Below are positions 7,652-15,395 of a stretch of DNA of 24,849 nt, piece after piece; position 1 is the first letter of the stretch, and each line of letters opens with the position of its first letter. The notes beneath the pieces are model-generated. The model had not been told where the DNA came from and did not search any database. It worked only from the letters and a program-made list of their open reading frames with translations. Origin of the DNA: Oscillospiraceae bacterium (GTDB lineage Bacteria > Bacillota > Clostridia > Oscillospirales > Oscillospiraceae); assembly GCA_031255955.1 (NCBI GenBank), contig JAIRRO010000068.1, forward strand, positions 1 to 24,849. The letters are read 5' to 3'. The position numbers were made by a program, and so were the translations under genes.

Positions 7652-7671
7652 TACTATTTTAAGTGCGTTGT

Positions 7672-10600
7672 CTAATGTTTTTTCGGCAAATACTCTCTCA
7701 GCTTCTGAGTGACGTCGGCAATATCGAGCGGCTTGCCCACGTGGTCGTTCATTCCTGCGGCAAGGCATTTCTCCACGTCCTCGCGGAACACGTTTGCCGT
7801 CATGGCGACAATCGGTATTTGCTTCGCCCTTTCCGTTGCGAGCGCGCGTATGCTGCGCGTGGCTTCATAGCCGTCCATTTCGGGCATCTGCACATCCATA
7901 AATATCATATCGTATTCAGTCGGCGCGGCGCTGTATTTCTCCAGCGCGATGGCGCCGTTTTCGGCGCAGTCTATCGTTATGCCCGTGGGCTCAAGCAGTG
8001 TCAGTACAATTTCGCGGTTGATTTCAACGTCCTCTGCAAGCAGGATTTTATACTCGGAGAAATCGTCCTTGACGCCCGTGTCGCCGCTTGCTTCCTCATT
8101 GTCCCCGCCGACGCCCATACATTCGTTTATGCAGTCGGCAATGGCAGACGGGAACAGCGGCTTGGCAAGGAATTTTTTCACTCCCGCGGCTTTGGCGTCG
8201 TCCTCTATCGTACTCCACTCGGCGGAGGACATCATAATTACAACTGATTGATCTCCCCCGCGGGCGTTAATGCGCCGCGCCAGCTCGATTCCGTCAATGC
8301 CGGGCATACGCCAATCGATGAAATAGATGTCGTACCCGCCCTTTTTTTCAATCATCTCGCAGGCTTCTTCGCCGCCGGAGGCAATGTCGCACGCCACGCC
8401 GAAGCCGCGCATAAGCTCGGCGAAATAATCCAGAATTTCCGGCGCGTCGTCCACCGCCAAAAGGCGCAGGTTCTTCCAATCCACCCCGGCGCGCAGCAGA
8501 CTCTGCTGCTTTTCCTGTGTGCCGCGCTCGACGCGTATTGTAAAGCAGAAGGTTGAGCCTTGTCCCAGCTCGGATTTTATCCATATCTTCCCGTTCATCA
8601 TTTCCACGATGTTCTTTGATATGGCAAGCCCCAGCCCCGTTCCGCCGAACTTGCGTGATGTACTGCTCTCTGCCTGCTGGAACGAGGCAAACAGCTTTTC
8701 CTGCTGCTCCGGAGAAATTCCGATGCCGGTGTCCGCAACCTCGATTTGAAGTATGCATTCCCCTTCGATTTCCTCTACAAGCCGGGTTGTTACCGTAATG
8801 CGCCCCTCCTCCGGAGTGAACTTAACGGCGTTTGAGAGCAGATTTGTTATGACCTGAGCCAGCCTCTGGTCGTCGCTGACGATAATGCGCGGGATGTTTT
8901 TATCGATATGTACGGTCAGGTTCTGCCGCTTTTCCTCCACGCGGAAGTTGATGACGTTTACTACCTTTTGCAGCATTTTCTCGAAATTAAATGCGTCGGG
9001 CGCAAGCTCAAATTTGTTCGCTTCTATCTTGCTCATATCAAGAATATCGTTGATAACGCCCAACAGATGCGTGGATGCGTCCTCAATCTTCGCGAAGGCG
9101 TAATCCTTGCGCTCGGTATCGGACGCCACCTTGCCTATCGCCGTCATACCGATGATGGCGTTCATCGGTGTGCGCATCTCGTGACTCATATTCGATAAGA
9201 AGTCACTCTTGGCGCGGGAGGCGGTTTCCGCTTCGCGGCGCGCCTGCAGGATGCTTTCCATCAGCTCTGCCCGGCGGAACGCCGCACCGATTAGCATCGC
9301 GCCGTATGAAATGATATCCTCATCCTCACGCGAGAACACGCGCTCGCTCGTGAAGTCCTCAAACGTGATAAATCCGCGAAATTCTCCGTTGCGTATAATC
9401 GGCGTCATAAGGAAGGATTTCATTCCCGCCGTGGCGCGAGGGTCAATGGCGCCGGGCGGCAGATCGCGAACGCGCGTGTTGATTACCTTGATAATCCCAC
9501 GCTCATCCGTCTCAAAGCCGTGTAGCACCTTGTCAAACGGCAGACTGTCCAGCGGCGGCACCGGCTGTCCGTCGCGCCGCCACGCGGCAATTTGAGAGCT
9601 GAATAGAACATCGTCCTCAAGAGTATTGCGCCAGATGAACGCTCTGTCCACGTCGATAGCCAACGCGAGCGTGCCAAGCGCTGCTTCTATATCAGAATAT
9701 ACAGATTCCCTGTAATCCGTGCTTGAAAGCAGCAGCGCCGCCACCTCATTGACAGCCGACAGCAGCTTGTTGCGTCGCGTGACGGCGTCCTGTGCCGCGC
9801 GTATCTCCGTGATGTCCACGATATATCCCGCCACGGCGAAGCCGCCTTTATACGGTATGCGCTTAAACACAACGCTTGCGATGCGTATTTCGTCCCTCAG
9901 CAGCAGCTCTGTTTCATAGCTGACCGAACCGATATCCAGCGCCTCGTCAATTCTATCAGACAGCGAGCCGTCTGCGTATTCCTCCTCCGGCACTATGTAT
10001 CTCAACAGGCGCGAAAAATCCGAAAGCAGCACCTCGCGTGAGTCAACGCCGAGATAGTCCGCCGCCGCGTCGTTGCAATCGATAAGCGTATAGTGCTTGT
10101 CAAACAACAGATTCACATAGGGGCTGCCTTCAAAGATGGACACTGCGGACATGCGCGCCGCTTCAAGATTGCGAATAGCCTCGTCCGCGCGCTGCTTCTC
10201 CTTTGTATAGAATCTATCCTGAATTTTCAGGAAGAATCCAATGAAAATACTGACGAACATAATGGCAAAGAAGCAGTCTGTCGCTATCATGTCTTTATCC
10301 AGCTCCACAACCGGTATAAATCCCTTATATGCCGCGTAATAGCACCCCGCCACAACGGCATAGTGGAAAATCAACGCTATGACAAAGCCTTTTCCGCGGG
10401 ACAGCAGGAATATGACGACTGAGGACATTACGAAGAACGCCGGCATACCGCTGTGAATACCGCCGGACGAGAAGAATGTCACCGGCATAAAAACCATACA
10501 TATAACGGTTATTATAAACCAGTTCCCGAATGTGTAGAGCTTATACTTGTTTACGATGAACAGCAGGAACACCACAACAAACGGCAGCGCCGCGATAGCG

Positions 10601-10767
10601 ATAACCGCGATTGACGAAAGGTTTTCTATGCTCTGCATAATAAGCGCCGCGAACGACACCACAATGCCGAGCAAATACGTCATATTCAGTATTCGCACGG
10701 AAATCGGCTGCTCGTCCGACAACACATATTTGCCGAGAAAATTCTTTATAGATTTCAATAAATTCAT
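7672..10767 (-). CDS. Membrane-bound hybrid sensor histidine kinase (PAS, GAF, HisKA, HATPase, two receiver domains)
   Basis: This 1031-residue signalling protein has six predicted membrane segments (about 27-45, 52-71, 83-97, 109-122, 128-148, 165-180), a PAS-like domain (205-325), and a GAF-like domain (335-500). The HisKA domain carries phospho-acceptor H529 in SHEMRTP. The ATPase domain has N642/N646, DTGIG (679-683) and GGTGLGL (708-714). Two receiver domains follow with D818 (FIDWRMPG) and D958 (FMDVQMPEMDG). There is no Hpt domain and no response regulator gene beside it, so its output is unknown; many such kinases act by protein contacts. Start: a stop codon lies just upstream in frame, so ATG 10767 is the first possible start, but GGGG directly abuts it and is a poor ribosome site. 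It follows rpoD by 44 bp, an unusual neighbour. Confidence 0.93.
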   Translation of the reverse strand: MNLLKSIKNFLGKYVLSDEQPISVRILNMTYLLGIVVSFAALIMQSIENLSSIAVIAIAALPFVVVFLLFIVNKYKLYTFGNWFIITVICMVFMPVTFFSSGGIHSGMPAFFVMSSVVIFLLSRGKGFVIALIFHYAVVAGCYYAAYKGFIPVVELDKDMIATDCFFAIMFVSIFIGFFLKIQDRFYTKEKQRADEAIRNLEAARMSAVSIFEGSPYVNLLFDKHYTLIDCNDAAADYLGVDSREVLLSDFSRLLRYIVPEEEYADGSLSDRIDEALDIGSVSYETELLLRDEIRIASVVFKRIPYKGGFAVAGYIVDITEIRAAQDAVTRRNKLLSAVNEVAALLLSSTDYRESVYSDIEAALGTLALAIDVDRAFIWRNTLEDDVLFSSQIAAWRRDGQPVPPLDSLPFDKVLHGFETDERGIIKVINTRVRDLPPGAIDPRATAGMKSFLMTPIIRNGEFRGFITFEDFTSERVFSREDEDIISYGAMLIGAAFRRAELMESILQARREAETASRAKSDFLSNMSHEMRTPMNAIIGMTAIGKVASDTERKDYAFAKIEDASTHLLGVINDILDMSKIEANKFELAPDAFNFEKMLQKVVNVINFRVEEKRQNLTVHIDKNIPRIIVSDDQRLAQVITNLLSNAVKFTPEEGRITVTTRLVEEIEGECILQIEVADTGIGISPEQQEKLFASFQQAESSTSRKFGGTGLGLAISKNIVEMMNGKIWIKSELGQGSTFCFTIRVERGTQEKQQSLLRAGVDWKNLRLLAVDDAPEILDYFAELMRGFGVACDIASGGEEACEMIEKKGGYDIYFIDWRMPGIDGIELARRINARGGDQSVVIMMSSAEWSTIEDDAKAAGVKKFLAKPLFPSAIADCINECMGVGGDNEEASGDTGVKDDFSEYKILLAEDVEINREIVLTLLEPTGITIDCAENGAIALEKYSAAPTEYDMIFMDVQMPEMDGYEATRSIRALATERAKQIPIVAMTANVFREDVEKCLAAGMNDHVGKPLDIADVTQKLREYLPKKH

Positions 10768-10792
10768 CCCCGATTAGGCGCTAACGCCTTTT

Positions 10793-10820
10793 ATTTTATA
10801 CTTGAATGCCTTTATACCAA
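10793..10820 (-). promoter_or_regulatory. Possible promoter for the hybrid kinase
   Basis: On the minus strand TTGGTA (10820-10815, inside the last rpoD codons) is followed by 16 bp and TAAAAT (10798-10793). A short hairpin, AGGCG-N4-CGCCT, lies between this and the kinase start codon and may hold back translation. This is a weak call; the kinase might instead be read through from rpoD. Confidence 0.3.
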
Positions 10821-12014
10821 AAAGTCCTTCAGCTTCTTGCTGCGGCTGGGATGACGCAGCTTGCGCAGTGCCTTTGCCTCAATTTGCCGGATTCGCTCGC
10901 GCGTGACCTTAAATTCGCGTCCGACCTCTTCAAGCGTGCGCGAGCGCCCGTCCTCTATGCCAAATCGCAGACGCAGCACCTTTTCCTCACGCGGGGTCAG
11001 GGTTTTCAGCACGGCGGATAATTGCTCCTTTAGCAATATAAAGCTTGCCGCCTCCGCCGGCGCGGACGCCTCCGCGTCCGGGATGAGGTCTCCCAGATGG
11101 GAGTCCTCCTCTTCGCCAATCGGTGTTTCGAGTGATACAGGCTCCTGCGCTATCTTCAAAATTTCGCGCACCTTTTCGACGGGTATGCCCATATCCTCCG
11201 CGATTTCCTCCGGCGTCGGGTCATGCCCCAGCTCCTGCAGCAGCTGACGCGATATCCGCATAACCTTGTTTATCGTTTCAACCATATGCACAGGTATGCG
11301 TATCGTTCTGGCTTGGTCGGCAATGGCGCGCGTGATGGCTTGGCGTATCCACCACGTGGCGTAGGTCGAAAATTTGTAGCCCTTTGTATAATCGAATTTT
11401 TCCACAGCCTTGATAAGCCCGAGATTGCCTTCTTGAATAAGATCAAGAAACATCATCCCGCGCCCCATATACCGCTTCGCTATCGACACCACAAGGCGCA
11501 AATTCGCCTCTGACATACGTCGCCGCGCGTCCTCGTCCCCCTGCGACATTTTTTGAGCCAGCTCGATTTCCTCTTCCGCCGTCAGCAGGTTTACCTTCCC
11601 GATTTCCTTGAGATACATACGCACCGGGTCGTCAACATTGAAGGCGTCCGCCAGCTCGTCAGGCTCGATTATTTCGTCCTCGGGCAGAGTTTCAATCTCC
11701 TGCAGCGCGCCTGTGCCGGTTGTTGCCGTGTCGTCCGGCAGATACTGTGAGCTTTGCTCTGTCGTATCAATGTTCAGGTCCTCCAGCGTGTCATAAATCT
11801 TATCCACCTGCTCTGTTTCAAGGTTCATATCCTCCAGCACCTCAAACAGCTCGTCAGTGGAGAGATTTCCGCGTTTTTTGCCCTCCTCAATTAACGCACC
11901 GATGCGGTCGTCCGCCAGCGCGTGGCGCAGCTCCGCGTTCCCCTCACCGGAGGTGTTCGCGTAATTGTCCTGCTCCAATATTTCGCCAATATCCATTTCA
12001 TCAATTATATCCAC
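10812..12014 (-). CDS. rpoD: Primary RNA polymerase sigma factor (SigA/RpoD)
   Basis: This is the housekeeping sigma factor that directs RNA polymerase to -35/-10 promoters. It has 400 residues. Region 1.1-like helices span about 33-82, followed by an acidic linker. Region 1.2 begins at DPVRMYLKEIG (129-139), region 2 contains NLRLVVSIAKRY and DLIQEGNLGLIKAVEKFD, with YATWWIRQAI (218-227) for -10 melting. Region 3 follows, and the region 4.2 helix-turn-helix is at 357-385 (TLEEVGREFKVTRERIRQIE). The first 30 residues are an acidic extension. The start is GTG at 12014, 3 nt after the dnaG stop, with only a weak GGG site, so coupling to dnaG is likely. The consensus promoters in this window match what this factor should read. 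Confidence 0.97.
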   Translation of the reverse strand: MDIIDEMDIGEILEQDNYANTSGEGNAELRHALADDRIGALIEEGKKRGNLSTDELFEVLEDMNLETEQVDKIYDTLEDLNIDTTEQSSQYLPDDTATTGTGALQEIETLPEDEIIEPDELADAFNVDDPVRMYLKEIGKVNLLTAEEEIELAQKMSQGDEDARRRMSEANLRLVVSIAKRYMGRGMMFLDLIQEGNLGLIKAVEKFDYTKGYKFSTYATWWIRQAITRAIADQARTIRIPVHMVETINKVMRISRQLLQELGHDPTPEEIAEDMGIPVEKVREILKIAQEPVSLETPIGEEEDSHLGDLIPDAEASAPAEAASFILLKEQLSAVLKTLTPREEKVLRLRFGIEDGRSRTLEEVGREFKVTRERIRQIEAKALRKLRHPSRSKKLKDFLV

Positions 12015-12017
12015 AGC

Positions 12018-13763
12018 TTAACCCATAACCTTTCTCTGTTTTATTCTTTGAATAGCGAGAATCGTTTCCGTGATATCGCCCCCGCTTTTCAGCTTCTCTT
12101 CGCGTATTCTCTCTATGTAGTCGCCGACCGCCCGAGTGGCGTCGCCCTTTGTTTCCGGCTGGCGCAGAAGCTTTGTCAGATGCGCCGCCTCGCCGGAGCC
12201 CAGCTCTGATAGTATCGCCGTCGGCGGCGCGCGCTCACCCTGTGCGTCCCGTTCAAGCAGTCTTTGATATATTCTGCCGAGAAACGGCGATGTGAATTCC
12301 CCGCACTCAAGTCCGGCTTCGCGCACCGTCGCAAACGTCTCGGGGTCTGAAAACAGGCATCGGATTACGCCCTCCTCCGCCACCGCGGAATATTCGTTTT
12401 CATACCGCAGCGCGCGATCCTCCGGCTGCACCGCCTTTTTCGGGCGTTCCTCCTCGCGGCGCTGCACTGTTTTTTCCTTTCGCGCCCGCGCCGCGCGCAG
12501 CTTGCGCACCTCGCTTTCGATAGCGTCATATGATACGCCCGCCCGCTCCGCAACGGAACGCCCGAACACCTCGCGCTCCGGCGCGGAGGGTACCTCAGAC
12601 AAGGCTTGCGCCGCTCGCATTAGATAGCTGACGCGCCCCTCGTTGGTATCAATATTTACCTCTGATAAAATTCCGCGCAGACGGTATTCGATGTGGTTTT
12701 CGCTTTGGTCAAGCAGATTCAGAAAGCTGTCCGCGCCGAATTTTTGAATATATTCGTCGGGGTCCTTTGCCCCCGTAAGCCGCAGGACGCGAACATCCAG
12801 CCCCGTTTTTTCTAAAATTCCGATAGCGCGCTCTGTAGCCTTCACCCCCGCCGCATCACTGTCATAACAGATTACGGCTTTATCGGCATATCGTGTCATC
12901 AGCCGCGCCTGCTCCCCCGTCAGTGACGTTCCGAGGGAGGCTACGGCGCAGTCCACCCCCGCGCCGTGCAAGGCCACAACGTCGATATTACCCTCTGTAA
13001 GCAGCAGCATGCCGCGCTTCGTCTTTTTCGCGAGGTTCAGGGCGAAAAGGGTTCTGCTTTTGCTGAAAACCTGCGTATCCGGCGAGTTGAGATATTTCGG
13101 TTCATTATCCGACAGCGCTCTCCCCGAAAAGCCTATGACGCCGCCGCGCACGTCTATAACCGGGAACATCAGTCTGTCGCGGAAATAATCATAGATTCCG
13201 CCGTTTTTACCGCGGCGGGCAAGCCCCGAGTCCACAAGCTCAGGCTCTGTATACCCGCGCGATTTCATCGCCACGCAGAGCGCATCCCACGAATCCGGGG
13301 CGGCGCCGAGTCCGAACGTGCGCGCCAAGCGCTGAGTAATCCCGCGCTTTTTCATATATTCCATCGCTGACGCGCCGCGTCTTGAGGACAGCTCGTCGTG
13401 AAAGAACTTCGCCGCGGCGCGGTTTATCTCCAGCATACGGCGACGTTTTTCGGCGGTGTCCTGTCCGTCGGATTCCGGCACGGTCATTCCTGCGCGTCGG
13501 GCTAAAAGCTCCACCGCCTCCGGGAAGGAGAGGTTTTCAATATCCATCACAAAATTGACCACGCCGCCGCCGCGTCCGCAGCCGAAGCAGTAATACACCT
13601 GCTTGTCCCGCGTTACGGAGAAAGAAGGCGTTTTCTCACTGTGAAACGGGCAGAGTCCGATATCGTGATTGCCGCGCCGCTTCAGCTTTACATATGAGGA
13701 CACGACGTCCGTGATGTCAGTCCGCGACAAAAGCTCTTCAATAAAGCTGTCCGGTATAAGCAT
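12018..13763 (-). CDS. dnaG: DNA primase
   Basis: It synthesises RNA primers at the replication fork. It has 581 residues. The N-terminal zinc finger uses C38, H41, C59 and C62 (CPFHSEKTPSF...YYCFGCG). The TOPRIM catalytic part has E257 and D301/D303 (CYDSDAAG). The usual EGYMD motif reads EGNID (257-261), with Asn in place of the conserved Tyr. The C-terminal part (about 450-581) should bind the replicative helicase. The ATG is well set by GGGAGG 8-9 nt upstream. It lies between dgt and rpoD, a common clostridial order. Confidence 0.97.
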   Translation of the reverse strand: MLIPDSFIEELLSRTDITDVVSSYVKLKRRGNHDIGLCPFHSEKTPSFSVTRDKQVYYCFGCGRGGGVVNFVMDIENLSFPEAVELLARRAGMTVPESDGQDTAEKRRRMLEINRAAAKFFHDELSSRRGASAMEYMKKRGITQRLARTFGLGAAPDSWDALCVAMKSRGYTEPELVDSGLARRGKNGGIYDYFRDRLMFPVIDVRGGVIGFSGRALSDNEPKYLNSPDTQVFSKSRTLFALNLAKKTKRGMLLLTEGNIDVVALHGAGVDCAVASLGTSLTGEQARLMTRYADKAVICYDSDAAGVKATERAIGILEKTGLDVRVLRLTGAKDPDEYIQKFGADSFLNLLDQSENHIEYRLRGILSEVNIDTNEGRVSYLMRAAQALSEVPSAPEREVFGRSVAERAGVSYDAIESEVRKLRAARARKEKTVQRREEERPKKAVQPEDRALRYENEYSAVAEEGVIRCLFSDPETFATVREAGLECGEFTSPFLGRIYQRLLERDAQGERAPPTAILSELGSGEAAHLTKLLRQPETKGDATRAVGDYIERIREEKLKSGGDITETILAIQRIKQRKVMG

Positions 13764-13803
13764 ATTGTTTTCCTCCCTTCGTCGTAATATATCATAATGT
13801 TGT

Positions 13804-14859
13804 CTATCGCAGCTTCCACGCGCCGGGGATAAACAGCCTTTCGTGCTCTGATATGGCGTATGAATCCGTCATACCCGATACATAGTCGCTCACCGCCCGC
13901 ATAAGTCCGTCCGTTTCCGCCACCGCTTTGTAATCCTCCGGCAGCTTTTCCGGGTTGTCCGCATAATACCCAAAAATTCCGTTTAAGATACCAAAAACCT
14001 TTGTTTCCTCACTTTTTGCGCGCACATTCATATACAAACGCTCGAACATAAAGCTGTAGAAGCTTTCAAACGCGAACCGCAGCTCCGCCGACATCGCGAT
14101 ATCCCCCGCGCGCGCGCTTTCCTCTATTATGTCGCGCACTATGGTATTAACCCGCTGCGTCACACTGTCCCCGAACGCGCATACAATCTCCGGCGGAACA
14201 TCGTCCGGCGTTAAAATACCCGCCCGCAGCGCGTCGTCCAAATCGTGATTCAAATACGCCGCGCGGTCGGATAAACGCACAACGCGTCCCTCTAAGGTTT
14301 CCGGCATCTCGCGCCCTGTGTGCTTTAATATCCCGTCGCGCGTTTCGTAGGAAAGGTTTAAGCCGCGCCCGTTTTTCTCTAACCTATCCACCACGCGCAA
14401 GCTTTGCTCGTTATGGCGGAAGCCGCCCGCGCCGCTCATAATCTCGTTAAGCGCGCGCTCCCCCGCGTGTCCGAACGGCGTATGACCGAGGTCATGCCCT
14501 ATGGCTATTGCCTCCGTCAAATCCTCGTTTAGCCCCAAGGCGCGTGAAATCGTTCTCGCGATGCGCGATACCTCTAGCGTGTGTGTCAGCCGTGTGCGAT
14601 AATGATCCCCCTCCGGATTCAAAAACACCTGCGTTTTATGTATCAACCGACGAAACGATTTGCTGTGCGTAAGCCTGTCCGCGTCACGCTGAAAGCACGT
14701 CCGCAGCTCACATTCCGGTTCCGTAACCGCGCGCCCGCGCGAGGCTGACGCCAACACAGCCAGCTGTGAGAGCGTGCTTTTTTCTATTTCCTCGCGCCGT
14801 TCGCGAGTCGTCGGCTGCGCGCCGTTTGCGTTTTCCGCATTTATCGCGACAATATCCAT
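13804..14859 (-). CDS. dgt: Deoxyguanosinetriphosphate triphosphohydrolase-like protein (HD domain)
   Basis: Members of this HD family hydrolyse dNTPs, typically dGTP, to the nucleoside plus tripolyphosphate, and so affect dNTP pools. With the ATG at 14859 it has 351 residues. Metal-binding residues are visible as H93 (RLTHTLEVSRIA), H122-D123 (GHDLGHTPFGH) and D198 (RLSDRAAY). The frame is open further up to a TTG at 14916, but that codon lies in the T-run of the previous gene's terminator, so I reject it. No Shine-Dalgarno site precedes the ATG; instead TATAAA and TATAAT lie directly upstream, which suggests a leaderless mRNA. It is followed by dnaG and rpoD, which fits a replication-linked role. 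Confidence 0.92.
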   Translation of the reverse strand: MDIVAINAENANGAQPTTRERREEIEKSTLSQLAVLASASRGRAVTEPECELRTCFQRDADRLTHSKSFRRLIHKTQVFLNPEGDHYRTRLTHTLEVSRIARTISRALGLNEDLTEAIAIGHDLGHTPFGHAGERALNEIMSGAGGFRHNEQSLRVVDRLEKNGRGLNLSYETRDGILKHTGREMPETLEGRVVRLSDRAAYLNHDLDDALRAGILTPDDVPPEIVCAFGDSVTQRVNTIVRDIIEESARAGDIAMSAELRFAFESFYSFMFERLYMNVRAKSEETKVFGILNGIFGYYADNPEKLPEDYKAVAETDGLMRAVSDYVSGMTDSYAISEHERLFIPGAWKLR

Positions 14860-14871
14860 ATTATATTTATA
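14860..14871 (-). promoter_or_regulatory. Possible -10 region giving a leaderless dgt transcript
   Basis: On the minus strand TATAAA (14871-14866) is followed by TATAAT (14865-14860) and then the ATG. If TATAAA is the -10 box, the start of transcription falls on the A of the ATG. No good -35 box is visible 16-18 bp upstream, which weakens the call. Confidence 0.4.
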
Positions 14872-14914
14872 CGCCAAACCGCCGCTTTTCCCTCTTTTTT
14901 GCGTGGATATCGTC

Positions 14915-14950
14915 AAAAAAGAACGCAGGGGAGCGTTTGCTTCCCCTGCG
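14915..14950 (-). terminator. Rho-independent terminator of the AhpD/CMD-like gene
   Basis: The stem CGCAGGGGAGC (14924-14934) pairs, with one bulged base, with GCTTCCCCTGCG (14939-14950) around GTTT. On the minus strand it is followed by TTC and six T residues (14920-14915). It lies 33 bp after the stop codon of the gene at 14983-15291. Confidence 0.9.
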
Positions 14951-14982
14951 TCTTTCCTTTCAAGCCGCGTCTATGGAGTTCC

Positions 14983-15291
14983 TTACCTGTCGTAAGCCTC
15001 AAGAGCCGGGACAAGGCAGGACGCCACACCGTTGATGCCGATAGCCATCAGCGTCAGAAGAATCGTGTCGCGAATCTCCTCTCGCGTCGCTCCGGCTTGC
15101 TTTGCCATCATCGTGTGACCGACGACGGAAGCAACCTCCCCTCGCGACGCCTGTATCCCTATGTAGATCAGATTGAAAGTTTTCGCGTCGAGCCCTCCGT
15201 TCGACTGGAGCTTGTTTGTCAGATCGAAAAACGCGGCATTAACGTCCGGCGCTTCCTCTGACATGACCTGAAAGAAATTCTTCGGTTCCAC
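14983..15291 (-). CDS. Carboxymuconolactone decarboxylase (AhpD-like) family protein
   Basis: This is a short all-helical protein (102 residues) of the CMD/AhpD fold. The diagnostic part is KTFNLIYIGIQASRGE, then GHTMMAKQAGATREEI and a hydrophobic helix ending in a G-x-x-S turn. AhpD peroxidases carry a CxxC pair before the conserved His; here the region reads ASRGEVASVVGH, so both cysteines are missing and thiol peroxidase activity is unlikely. The real activity is unknown. I chose GTG 15291 because AAAGGGGGA lies 7 nt upstream. An ATG two codons earlier is too close to that site, and the longer frame to 15375 would run through the promoter. It is a single-gene transcript with its own promoter (15325-15353) and terminator (14915-14950). 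Confidence 0.87.
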   Translation of the reverse strand: MEPKNFFQVMSEEAPDVNAAFFDLTNKLQSNGGLDAKTFNLIYIGIQASRGEVASVVGHTMMAKQAGATREEIRDTILLTLMAIGINGVASCLVPALEAYDR

Positions 15292-15324
15292 GCGCATTCC
15301 CCCTTTCATTGTTAAGATGAGCGT

Positions 15325-15353
15325 ATTATACAACACCGCGCGGACAAGCGCAA
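15325..15353 (-). promoter_or_regulatory. Promoter of the AhpD/CMD-like gene
   Basis: On the minus strand TTGCGC (15353-15348) is followed by 17 bp and a perfect TATAAT (15330-15325). Transcription should start near 15318, leaving a leader of about 27 nt that contains AAAGGGGGA. The -35 box lies inside one arm of the inverted repeat at 15342-15373. Confidence 0.85.
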
Positions 15354-15373
15354 GCATTTTTTTGCGTTTGTCC
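15342..15373. promoter_or_regulatory. Operator-like inverted repeat over the -35 box
   Basis: GGACAAgCGCAA (15342-15353) and TTGCGtTTGTCC (15362-15373) are inverted copies with 11 of 12 positions paired, separated by 8 bp of T-rich DNA. The arm centres are 20 bp apart, about two helical turns, which suits a dimeric repressor. As an RNA hairpin it lacks a following T-run in the minus direction, so a terminator for the upstream gene is less likely. Confidence 0.6.
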
Positions 15374-15395
15374 AAAATTTATTTATTGTCCGTGC

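Noticed and set aside
7663..8247. A 194-codon + strand frame opposite the receiver domains of the kinase
   Set aside because: It is a shadow of the coding strand; its composition is odd and it has no ribosome site.
14860..14916. N-terminal extension of dgt to a TTG codon
   Set aside because: The TTG sits in the T-run of the preceding gene's terminator, so it would not be in a dgt transcript made from a promoter after it.
15292..15375. N-terminal extension of the AhpD-like protein
   Set aside because: It would be encoded across a perfect TATAAT promoter, and the ribosome site fits GTG 15291.
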